From Actinomycetes bacterium (GTDB taxonomy: Bacteria > Actinomycetota > CALGFH01): DNA of 12,728 nucleotides. The notes under the pieces are model-generated. The model was not told where the DNA came from. It worked only from the letters and a program-made list of their open reading frames with translations, and ran no database searches. The position numbers were made by a program, and so were the translations under genes. Below are positions 7,580 through 12,728 of the stretch, piece after piece (position 1 is the first letter of the stretch; each line of letters starts with the position of its first letter). The DNA lies in contig JASLIH010000058.1 of the NCBI GenBank assembly GCA_030152105.1, forward strand, positions 1 through 12,728, in the 5' to 3' direction.

Positions 7580-8873
7580 CGTCGTCCGGGCTGGGGTCGA
7601 GGCCGTAGAGCTCGCGCAGGGCGGCGACGTACAGGTCCCCGTCGGGACGGGCGGCCAGGGTCTTGCCCCGGACCATCGGGTCGTGCAGCAGCTTGTTGAC
7701 CAGGCCCCTGGTCACGGCCTCGACCGCCGCCCGCTGGCGTTCGTCAAGGCCGGCAAGCCGGGCCGTGGCCTTGGCCAGCTCCTGCTGGCGGACCTCCTCG
7801 GCCCTGGCCCGCAGGGACCGGATGGTCGGGACCAGCCGGGCCTCGCGCTGGCCGCCCAGGTAGGCGGCCGTCTCCTGGGCGATCAGGGCCCGGACCCGCT
7901 CGACCTCCCGCCGCGGGCCCTCGTCGGTCTCGAGCACGGCCCGGAGCCCGTCCAGGTCGGCGAGGACGACCCCAGGCAGGCCCCGGGCCTCGGGCTCGAC
8001 GTCGCGGGGCACGCCCAGGTCGAGCAGGACCAGCGGGCCCGAGGGCGACCCCGGCGGGCCCGGCTCGCGCCGGGCCAGGGCGGCGGCGACCGTGGCCGCG
8101 GTCACAGTGGGGGTGGTCCCGGCGGTGGCCGCGACCGCCAGGTCGGCCTTGGCCAGCTCGCCGGCGACCTGGTCGAGGGGCACCGACCGGCCGCCCAGCT
8201 CCCGGGCCAGCGCGGCGCCGGTGGCCTGGGTGCGGTTGGCCACCACGAGTTCGCCCGCCCCGGCCTCGCGCAGCGCCCGGCCGGCCAGCCGGGCCAGGCT
8301 GCCCGCCCCGACCAGCAGGGCCCGGCGCCCGGCCAGGCCGTCGAGCTGCCCGGCGGCCACCCGCAGCCCGACCGTCACGGTGGAGGCCATCCCGGCGCCG
8401 ATGCCGGTCTCGTTCCTGGCTCGCCGGCCCACCTTGATCGCCCTGGTGAACAGGGCCGACAGCACCGGCCCGACCGACCGTTCGGCCTGGGCGGCACCGA
8501 ACGCCTCCCGGACCTGGCGGAGGATCTGCGCCTCACCGACCACCATCGAGTCGACCCCGGACGCGACCGTGAACAGGTGCTGGACGGCCCGCTCCTCGTA
8601 GTAGTCGTAGAGGTGGTCGGCGAGCTCGCCAAGGGCCAGCCCGGCCAGGTCGGCCAGGAACCGCCGGACGTCGCCGGCGGCGCCGTGGAAGCGGCTGATG
8701 GCGGTGTAGACCTCGACCCGGTTGCAGGTCGAGACGACCACCGCCTCGTGCACGTGCTCCTGGTCGAGCAGGCCGGCCAGGGCCTTGGGGCGCCGCTCGG
8801 CGTCGATCGCCAGGCGCTCCAGCAGCTCGAGAGGTGCGCTGCGGAAGTTCGCCCCGACGACGAAGACCGGCAC
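7566..8873 (-). CDS. hemA: Glutamyl-tRNA reductase
   Basis: Reduces glutamyl-tRNA(Glu) with NADPH to glutamate-1-semialdehyde, the first committed and usually rate-limiting step. 435 residues, normal for the family. Seen: VFVVGANFRSAPLELLERL at the N-terminus, catalytic Cys50 in VVVSTCNRVEVYT, GVDSMVVGEAQILRQVREA at 106-124, the NADPH-binding LLVGAGSLA at 186-194 followed by VANRT, the LLDLGVPRDVEP segment at 283-294, and a C-terminal dimerisation helix region (about 315-400). The start is GTG at 8873-8871, five bases after the rex stop; the frame is open further upstream but only as a shadow of rex. No strong ribosome site is visible, so translation is probably coupled to rex. The acidic tail (DPSPDDDDRR) is unremarkable. 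Confidence 0.97.
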   Translation of the reverse strand: MPVFVVGANFRSAPLELLERLAIDAERRPKALAGLLDQEHVHEAVVVSTCNRVEVYTAISRFHGAAGDVRRFLADLAGLALGELADHLYDYYEERAVQHLFTVASGVDSMVVGEAQILRQVREAFGAAQAERSVGPVLSALFTRAIKVGRRARNETGIGAGMASTVTVGLRVAAGQLDGLAGRRALLVGAGSLARLAGRALREAGAGELVVANRTQATGAALARELGGRSVPLDQVAGELAKADLAVAATAGTTPTVTAATVAAALARREPGPPGSPSGPLVLLDLGVPRDVEPEARGLPGVVLADLDGLRAVLETDEGPRREVERVRALIAQETAAYLGGQREARLVPTIRSLRARAEEVRQQELAKATARLAGLDERQRAAVEAVTRGLVNKLLHDPMVRGKTLAARPDGDLYVAALRELYGLDPSPDDDDRR

Positions 8874-8878
8874 GCCGC

Positions 8879-9595
8879 TCAGCCCCGGGCCTCTGGCCCC
8901 TGGCCGGGTCGCTCTGGCCGGGCGTCGGCCTCCTGGTTCCCGGCCGCGACCTGGCGGACAAGGTCGACGGCGGCCCGGCGCTGCTCGTGGAAGGAGAGGA
9001 TCTGCAGCTCGGTGGAGAGGTCGACCTTGCGGAGCGAGACCCCGGCCGGCACCTGGAGGTGGGCCGGGGCGAAGTTCAGGATCGAGGTGACGCCGGCCGC
9101 GACCAGCCGGTCGCAGACCTCCTGGGCCGCGGTCGCCGGTGTGGCGATGATGCCGATCGCCACCTGCTCCTCCTTCACCACGCGGTCCAGGTCGTCGATG
9201 TGGTCGACGCTCAGCTCGCCGAGCTCCTCGCCGACCTTGCCGCCGTCGGCGTCCAGCAGGGCGGCGATGCGGAAGCCCCGCTCGGCGAAGCCCCGGTAGT
9301 TTGCCAGGGCATGCCCCAGATTGCCGACCCCGACGATCGCCACCGCCCAGTCCTGCTCCAGCCCCAGCTCGCGGCGGACCTGGTAGATCAGGTACTCGAC
9401 GTCGTAGCCGACCCCCCTGGTGCCGTAGGAGCCGAGGTAGGACAGGTCCTTGCGGACCTTGGCCGAGTTCACCCCGGCCGCGTCGGCCAGCTGGTCGGAG
9501 GAGACCCGGTGGGTCCCCCGCTCCGACATGTCGACCAGGCAGCGGAGGTAGACAGGCAGGCGGGCGACGGTCGCTTCCGGAATACGGTCTCGCAC
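8879..9595 (-). CDS. rex: Redox-sensing transcriptional repressor Rex
   Basis: Dimeric repressor that binds DNA when NADH is low and lets go when NADH rises. 238 residues. Seen: winged-helix N-domain (about 1-80) with VSSDQLADAAGVNSAKVRKD and the wing segment LSYLGSYGTRGVGYDV; Rossmann domain with VAIVGVGNLGHALANYRGF (Gly89, Gly91, Gly94) and LLDAD at 113-117; NFAPAHLQVPAGV at 174-186; and VDLSTELQILSF, which carries the conserved Asp192. The C-terminal tail from about 219 is low-complexity. The start is GTG at 9595-9593, with a purine-rich GGTGGGAG a few bases upstream. First gene of the haem operon, as in Streptomyces coelicolor, where Rex represses its own rex-hemACD transcript. A candidate operator and promoter lie 30-60 bases upstream, suggesting autoregulation here too. 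Confidence 0.97.
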   Translation of the reverse strand: MRDRIPEATVARLPVYLRCLVDMSERGTHRVSSDQLADAAGVNSAKVRKDLSYLGSYGTRGVGYDVEYLIYQVRRELGLEQDWAVAIVGVGNLGHALANYRGFAERGFRIAALLDADGGKVGEELGELSVDHIDDLDRVVKEEQVAIGIIATPATAAQEVCDRLVAAGVTSILNFAPAHLQVPAGVSLRKVDLSTELQILSFHEQRRAAVDLVRQVAAGNQEADARPERPGQGPEARG

Positions 9596-9626
9596 GGACT
9601 CCCACCCCCGTTACTGATTCCACCCG

Positions 9627-9655
9627 AGTCTAGGCTCTCGTGATCGTGTTCTCAA
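9627..9655 (-). promoter_or_regulatory. Candidate promoter of the rex-hem operon
   Basis: On the minus strand TTGAGA (9655-9650) and TAGACT (9632-9627) are separated by exactly 17 bases, close to the actinobacterial housekeeping pattern TTGACA-N17-TANNNT. The predicted transcript would start near 9620, giving a leader of about 25 bases before the rex GTG. The -35 box overlaps the stop codon of the glutaredoxin-like gene. Seen in the sequence; activity is inferred. Confidence 0.6.
9638..9655 (-). promoter_or_regulatory. Candidate Rex operator (ROP)
   Basis: Imperfect palindrome TTGAGA-N6-TCACGA on the minus strand. Rex operators have the form TTGTGA-N6-TCACAA, so ten of the twelve conserved arm positions match. 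It covers the -35 box and most of the spacer of the candidate rex promoter, the expected place for repression. The two arm mismatches make it weaker than a typical site. Confidence 0.55.
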
Positions 9656-9900
9656 TCGGCGCCAACCCGGCCCAGCCGGGCCCGCAGCAGGTCAAGCGGC
9701 ACCTCGTACTCGAACAGGTCCTCGCCGTCCACGGCCACCACCGGGACCCGCACCCCGTAGCGGCGGGCCAGCTCCGGGTCGCGGTCGATGTCGACCAGCT
9801 CGAGGCGGAACCCGGCGGCGGGCTGCTCCTCGCGCAGGACCCGCTCGGCCTCCTCACACAGGTGGCAGCCGGTCCTGGTGTAGAGGGTGACCCTGGTCAT
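9652..9900 (-). CDS. Glutaredoxin-like thiol protein
   Basis: 82 residues with a thioredoxin fold of the short glutaredoxin-like (DUF836) type. Seen: beta strand VTLYTRTGC, redox motif Cys12-His-Leu-Cys15, the LELVDIDRDPELARRYGVRVPVV segment with the cis-proline Pro53, and VDGEDLFEYEV. Likely a cytoplasmic dithiol-disulfide protein; partner unknown. The ATG (9900-9898) overlaps the stop of the upstream membrane-protein gene by four bases (ATGA), so the two form a coupled pair. Its stop codon overlaps the -35 box of the candidate rex promoter. Read-through into rex is possible, since no terminator is visible. Confidence 0.9.
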   Translation of the reverse strand: MTRVTLYTRTGCHLCEEAERVLREEQPAAGFRLELVDIDRDPELARRYGVRVPVVAVDGEDLFEYEVPLDLLRARLGRVGAD

Positions 9901-10586
9901 GGGCCGGAGGCGACCGGCGGACGGGCCGGGGTCGAGGCGCGGCGGAAGCCCAGGTACATCACGCTCGCCCCGACGGCCAGGCCGAGGGCCAGCTTGTCGC
10001 TGGAGGCCAGGAACGCGAGCACGCCGCCGCTGGCGGCCAGCAGCACGCCGAGGGCGATCAGCAGGGTGCCCTCGAACCGGGGACGCAGCTCACGCCGCGA
10101 GCGCATGGCCAGGCCGCTGGCCACCGCCCCGCCGACCACCACCAGGGTCCCGACGCTGTTGCCGACGACGGCCAGCACCCGCACGGCCACCGGCAGGAAC
10201 TCCTTGCCCTCGGGCAGCAGCCGCCCGGCCAGGTCGGCCGCGGTCACCCGGGCCAGGGCGACCAGGAGCACGCTGACCAGGGTGAAGACGGCCAGGGCGG
10301 CCAGATAGGCCCGGCGCACGGCCAGGCCGGCGAGCAGCTCCACGGTCCCGAGGGCCAGCCAGGGCACGTTCAGGACGGCCCCGAACAGGTAGTAGAGCTT
10401 GAACGAGACCGGCGTCCACCCGGCCACCACCCCGGCGGTGAGGGCCAGCGAGGCCACCGTGAACATGGACAGGGCGATGCCCCAGGCGAGCTGGTAGGGG
10501 CGGCGCCGGGCCGCGTACTGACGCAGGACCGCGACGGCGAACGCAGCCGAGGCGGCCGCGGCGACACCCGGGAGCAGCCAGTGCAT
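9897..10586 (-). CDS. Seven-helix integral membrane protein, unknown function
   Basis: 229 residues, very hydrophobic. Likely membrane helices at about 2-21, 33-55, 62-85, 92-113, 130-157, 172-194 and 197-213, with basic loops (RQYAARRRPYQ, MRSRRELRPR) marking cytoplasmic sides. No enzyme motif is recognised. The ATG at 10586-10584 has no ribosome site, but a TAGACT hexamer ends six bases before it, which suggests a leaderless transcript. Its stop overlaps the start of the glutaredoxin-like gene, so the pair may handle thiol chemistry at the membrane; that is only inference from context. It is divergent from the TIM-barrel gene across a 104-base gap. Confidence 0.8.
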   Translation of the reverse strand: MHWLLPGVAAAASAAFAVAVLRQYAARRRPYQLAWGIALSMFTVASLALTAGVVAGWTPVSFKLYYLFGAVLNVPWLALGTVELLAGLAVRRAYLAALAVFTLVSVLLVALARVTAADLAGRLLPEGKEFLPVAVRVLAVVGNSVGTLVVVGGAVASGLAMRSRRELRPRFEGTLLIALGVLLAASGGVLAFLASSDKLALGLAVGASVMYLGFRRASTPARPPVASGP

Positions 10587-10592
10587 GACCGG

Positions 10593-10598
10593 AGTCTA
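10593..10598 (-). promoter_or_regulatory. -10 box for a leaderless membrane-protein transcript
   Basis: TAGACT, identical to the -10 of the rex promoter, ends six bases before the ATG at 10586. Transcription would therefore begin at or next to the A of the start codon, and no ribosome site is present. No good -35 box is seen. Leaderless mRNAs of this layout are common in actinobacteria. Confidence 0.45.
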
Positions 10599-10690
10599 GT
10601 CCCGCCCGGGCAACCGCACTTCTTGTAGCTTGGTAGCATCCGCCGCGCGCTCCAGCACTACGCCCGGCTTGTCGCTCACGAGGAGCCATC

Positions 10691-11539
10691 TTGGCCTCAG
10701 TCCCTCCGGTCCCCCAGCTGCCCCCGGTGCTCGCCGCCACCGGCCCGTTCTTCATGTTCTCGCTCGAGGAGACCTTCGAGCTGATCGGCGAGGCCGGCTT
10801 CGACGGCGCCGAACTGATGATCATGCAGGACAAGGTGAGCCAGGACCCCCTCCGTCTCGGAGCGCTGGCCGCCCGCTACGGCGTGCCCGTGCCGGCCGTG
10901 CACGGGCCCTTCCTGGTCGCGACCTGGCTGGTGTTCGGGACCGACCCCAAGGGCAAGCTGGAACGCTGCGTCCGCTTCGCCGAGACGGCCAAGGTGTCCA
11001 CCGTCGTGATCCACCCGCCGTACCGCTGGCAGACCCAGTACGCGACCTGGCTGGACGAGGCCATCCCCCGGATCCGCGAGGAGACCGGAGTCACGATCGC
11101 GGTCGAGAACATGTTCCCGATCAACGTGAACGGCCGCAGCCTCCGCTTCTTCAGCGGGACCGCCCCCTCCGAGCTGGGCCGCTGGCCGTCGCTGGTCCTG
11201 GACACCAGCCACCTGGCCGTGGCCGGGGGCGACCTGCTGGCCGCCTGGGACGAGCTGTCCGACCGGGTCGTGCACCTGCACGTCTCCAACAACGACGGTC
11301 GCGGCCGCGACACCCACGGGCTGCTGGAGCGGGGCGTCCTGCCAATCGGCGACTTCCTCCAGGAGGTCGGGTCCGGCGGCTTCGGCGGCGCCGTCACCCT
11401 CGAGCTCGACGTGCGCACCTGGGCCGACGACCGCAAGGCCCTGCTCGAGGTCCTGCGCGAGAACCTCGCCATCGCCAGGACCCACCTGGCCAAGGGGGCG
11501 ACGAGAGCCCCCGCTCGCGCCACCTCCCGGAACGGGTAG
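10691..11539 (+). CDS. Sugar phosphate isomerase/epimerase-type TIM-barrel protein
   Basis: 282 residues of the xylose-isomerase-like / AP-endonuclease-2 superfamily, metal-dependent TIM-barrel enzymes acting on sugars and related compounds. Seen, in barrel order: FDGAELMI at 37-44, AVHGPF with His71, VVIHPPYRW with His108, IAVENMF with metal ligand Glu139, LVLDTSHLA with Asp171 and His174, VVHLHVSNNDG with His197, THG with His209, and VTLELDVRTW with Glu238. The metal site looks complete, so it is probably active, but the substrate is unknown. The start is TTG 10691 with GAGGAG at 10680-10685, five bases upstream; no ATG or GTG fits as well. The C-terminal tail (about 269-282) is short and basic. 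First gene of the plus-strand group; a TAGCAT at 10634-10639 may be its -10 box, without a clear -35. Confidence 0.87.
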   Translation: MASVPPVPQLPPVLAATGPFFMFSLEETFELIGEAGFDGAELMIMQDKVSQDPLRLGALAARYGVPVPAVHGPFLVATWLVFGTDPKGKLERCVRFAETAKVSTVVIHPPYRWQTQYATWLDEAIPRIREETGVTIAVENMFPINVNGRSLRFFSGTAPSELGRWPSLVLDTSHLAVAGGDLLAAWDELSDRVVHLHVSNNDGRGRDTHGLLERGVLPIGDFLQEVGSGGFGGAVTLELDVRTWADDRKALLEVLRENLAIARTHLAKGATRAPARATSRNG

Positions 11540-11552
11540 AATCCCGAGCCGC

Positions 11553-11639
11553 ATGCGAACTGGGACCGCCGTCGTCGTGGCCGCCCTGCTCGTCGTGATC
11601 GTGCTCGCGGCCGCGGTGCAGCTCCTGCTCGGCCGCTGA
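11553..11639 (+). CDS. 28-residue single-helix membrane micropeptide
   Basis: ATG to TGA, 28 codons, 13 bases after the TIM-barrel gene. The peptide begins MRTGTAVVV, has an unbroken hydrophobic stretch of about 20 residues (Ala, Val, Leu, Ile) and ends QLLLGR: one transmembrane helix with basic residues at both ends. Of the 28 sense codons 26 end in G or C, matching the window's coding bias, which argues for a real gene. No strong ribosome site is visible. A TAGAAT at 11537-11542, overlapping the previous stop, could be a -10 box giving a very short leader. Function unknown. It could be a chance frame; in GC-rich DNA a short Ala/Val/Leu frame is not rare. Confidence 0.5.
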   Translation: MRTGTAVVVAALLVVIVLAAAVQLLLGR

Positions 11640-11675
11640 AAGCCACCCCCCACCCCCCTTGGCCCTCAGACCCCA

Positions 11676-11690
11676 GCGTCCCCCGGACGC
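11676..11690 (+). other. Short perfect hairpin before the sigma-like gene
   Basis: GCGTCC, loop CCC, GGACGC: a six-base-pair stem in the 85-base gap 11640-11724. No U-tract follows, so it is at best a weak terminator or translation element. The gap is otherwise C-rich. It also holds a TTG at 11659 in frame with the sigma-like gene, so part of it may be coding. Confidence 0.25.
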
Positions 11691-11724
11691 CCAGACGCCC
11701 GCCTGTCCCTGCCGGCACGGCGAC

Positions 11725-12728
11725 GTGCCCGCCGAGCTCGCGGGCCAGCGCCCCCTGCTCGAACGCGCCGCCGCCGGCGACCGGGAGGCCTTCGCCCTCG
11801 TCTACGACACCCAGGTCGAGGGCGTCTACCGCTACCTCCTCGCCTGGACCGGCAACCCAACCGAGACGGCCGAGCTGACCGCCCAGGTCTTCCACGCCGC
11901 CATCGGCTGGCTCCCAGCCACCACCAGCCCCGAAGGCGAAGCCGCCGCCTGGCTGACCGCCATGACCCGCGACGCCCTCGCCCAGCGCCAGGGGCACTCC
12001 GAGGAGGGTGGGTCAGCCAGCCCCACAGGATCGAAGGCGGGTGGGTCGGGCAGCCCTGCAGGATCGGAGGCGGGTGGGTCGGGCAGTCCCGCGGGATCGG
12101 AGGCGGGTGGGTCGGGGTCGTCGGGCGTGCCTCACCCCGCCCTGCCGGCGTCTGCCCCCCCGGAGGGGGAGAGTAGTCGAAGGCAGGAGGCGGCGCCGGC
12201 CTCTGTCCACACCCCCGGGCCGGCGGCCGGTGCGCCTCCGGAAGCCCCCAGGGACGTCGTGGCGGCGGTGGCGCGGCTGAGGGAGCCGGAGCGGGAGGTG
12301 GTCGTGCTTCGTCTGCTGCTCGGCCACTCGCTCGACCACACCGCCCACCTCTCCGGGTACAGCCGGCGTGCGGTGCTGGAGCTCCAGCTCACCGCCTGCC
12401 TGGCCGTCCACGAGCTGACCGGCGGGCCCCGCACCGGCCCCGCACCGCCCGAGACCCGCCCCGCCCCCTCGGCCGAGGAGTTCGAGCGCCGGCTGGGTCG
12501 CTGGGAGGTCGACCTGACCGGCGACGACCCAGCCCTGGCCGACGCCCTGGCAACTGCCGGGTCGCTACGCCGATCCGTCCCCGAGTACGTGTCCCCCCCT
12601 CCTGCCGAGTTCGTCGAGCACCTCCGAGCGGAACTGGTCGCCGGCGCCGAGTTCGCCGCGGGCTCGGCGTTGGCCGCCGAGGGCGAATTGCTGGCCCGGC
12701 CGGCTGTGGACAGCCGCGAACACCGCCT
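11725..12728 (+). CDS. Degenerate ECF sigma-like protein with repeat linker (partial)
   Basis: Open to the right edge, 334 complete codons. Residues 11-90 resemble sigma region 2 (LLERAAAGDREAFALVYDTQVEGVYRYLLAWTGN in outline, then VFHAAIGWL and AAAWLTAMTRDALA). The acidic AEDLTQEVF-type segment is altered to AELTAQVF, so core-polymerase contact may be reduced. A low-complexity Gly/Ser/Pro linker (about 93-175) follows, with three 11-residue repeats. Residues 177-232 resemble sigma region 4 (VVAAVARLREPEREVVVLRLLLGHS, then SGYSRRAVLELQ). After a Pro-rich spacer, 251-310 holds a helical segment (ADALATAGSLRR, then PAEFVEHLRAELVAG) like the membrane-proximal part of proteins encoded beside actinobacterial ECF sigma genes (DUF5667-like); this is a tentative match. 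The GTG start puts 11 residues before region 2; TTG 11659 would add 22. Neither has a clear ribosome site. It may be a sigma factor with a built-in C-terminal regulator. Confidence 0.65.
   Translation, partial: MPAELAGQRPLLERAAAGDREAFALVYDTQVEGVYRYLLAWTGNPTETAELTAQVFHAAIGWLPATTSPEGEAAAWLTAMTRDALAQRQGHSEEGGSASPTGSKAGGSGSPAGSEAGGSGSPAGSEAGGSGSSGVPHPALPASAPPEGESSRRQEAAPASVHTPGPAAGAPPEAPRDVVAAVARLREPEREVVVLRLLLGHSLDHTAHLSGYSRRAVLELQLTACLAVHELTGGPRTGPAPPETRPAPSAEEFERRLGRWEVDLTGDDPALADALATAGSLRRSVPEYVSPPPAEFVEHLRAELVAGAEFAAGSALAAEGELLARPAVDSREHR
12007..12117 (+). repeat. Three 33-base tandem repeats in the sigma-like linker
   Basis: Units at 12007-12039, 12040-12072 and 12073-12105, plus 12 bases of a fourth. 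Each unit is a multiple of three and encodes GGSxSPxGSxA, so the frame is kept. Units 2 and 3 differ at only a few bases and encode the same peptide (GGSGSPAGSEA); unit 1 is more diverged. This points to recent expansion by slippage, and copy number may vary between strains. Confidence 0.85.

Noticed and set aside
6681..9299. An 872-residue open frame on the plus strand
   Set aside because: Antisense to hemC, hemA and rex, all of which have full motif support on the minus strand; it has Arg/Ser/Pro-rich shadow composition.
8874..9623. A 250-codon N-terminal extension of HemA
   Set aside because: It only reads through rex in another frame. The conserved HemA N-terminus begins at the GTG at 8873.
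12007..12117. CRISPR-like repeats
   Set aside because: The units are contiguous without spacers, are multiples of three and encode a Gly/Ser linker in an open frame.

Overview
The window is very GC-rich, densely packed DNA with strong G/C bias at third codon positions and frequent GTG and TTG starts. It carries the gene order rex-hemA-hemC-hemD-hemB, which is characteristic of Actinomycetota (Streptomyces has rex-hemACD). I read it as a piece of chromosome from a high-GC actinobacterium, possibly a deep-branching one. I cannot name a genus from sequence alone. There are no rRNA or tRNA genes, insertion sequences or CRISPR arrays, and no gene-free stretch longer than about 105 bases.

Layout, left to right. 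(1) 1-1345, minus strand: an aldo/keto-reductase-fold protein whose catalytic residues are mostly replaced, translationally coupled to the first 154 codons of hemL (glutamate-1-semialdehyde aminomutase), which runs off the left edge. (2) 1438-3048, plus strand: a two-HKD phospholipase D superfamily protein, divergent from the reductase and tail-to-tail with the next block, the two stop codons overlapping. (3) 3045-9595, minus strand: one long apparent operon read rex-hemA-hemC-hemD-hemB-esterase-HAD phosphatase. (4) 9652-10586, minus strand: a glutaredoxin-like protein and a seven-helix membrane protein, just upstream of rex. (5) 10691-12728, plus strand: a xylose-isomerase-like TIM-barrel protein, a 28-residue membrane peptide too short for usual gene callers, and a degenerate sigma-factor-like protein with a repeat linker and a C-terminal extension, cut by the right edge.

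Functionally the core is the C5 route to tetrapyrroles. HemA reduces glutamyl-tRNA to glutamate-1-semialdehyde, HemL makes 5-aminolevulinate, HemB makes porphobilinogen, HemC makes hydroxymethylbilane and HemD closes it to uroporphyrinogen III. Rex, an NADH/NAD+ sensor, is the first gene. A promoter-like pair (TTGAGA, 17 bases, TAGACT) lies just before it, with an imperfect Rex-operator-like palindrome over the -35 box. This suggests that haem synthesis is tied to respiratory redox state, as known in Streptomyces coelicolor.

The most unexpected item is a near-perfect parS site (ParB-binding centromere sequence) at 4763-4778. It sits at the junction of hemB and the esterase gene, and its CACGTG core contains the likely esterase start codon. 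Other points worth checking are the pseudo-reductase coupled to hemL, the membrane micropeptide, the sigma-like fusion and a hairpin directly before the hemB ribosome site. I see no clear case for a wholly new multi-gene system here.
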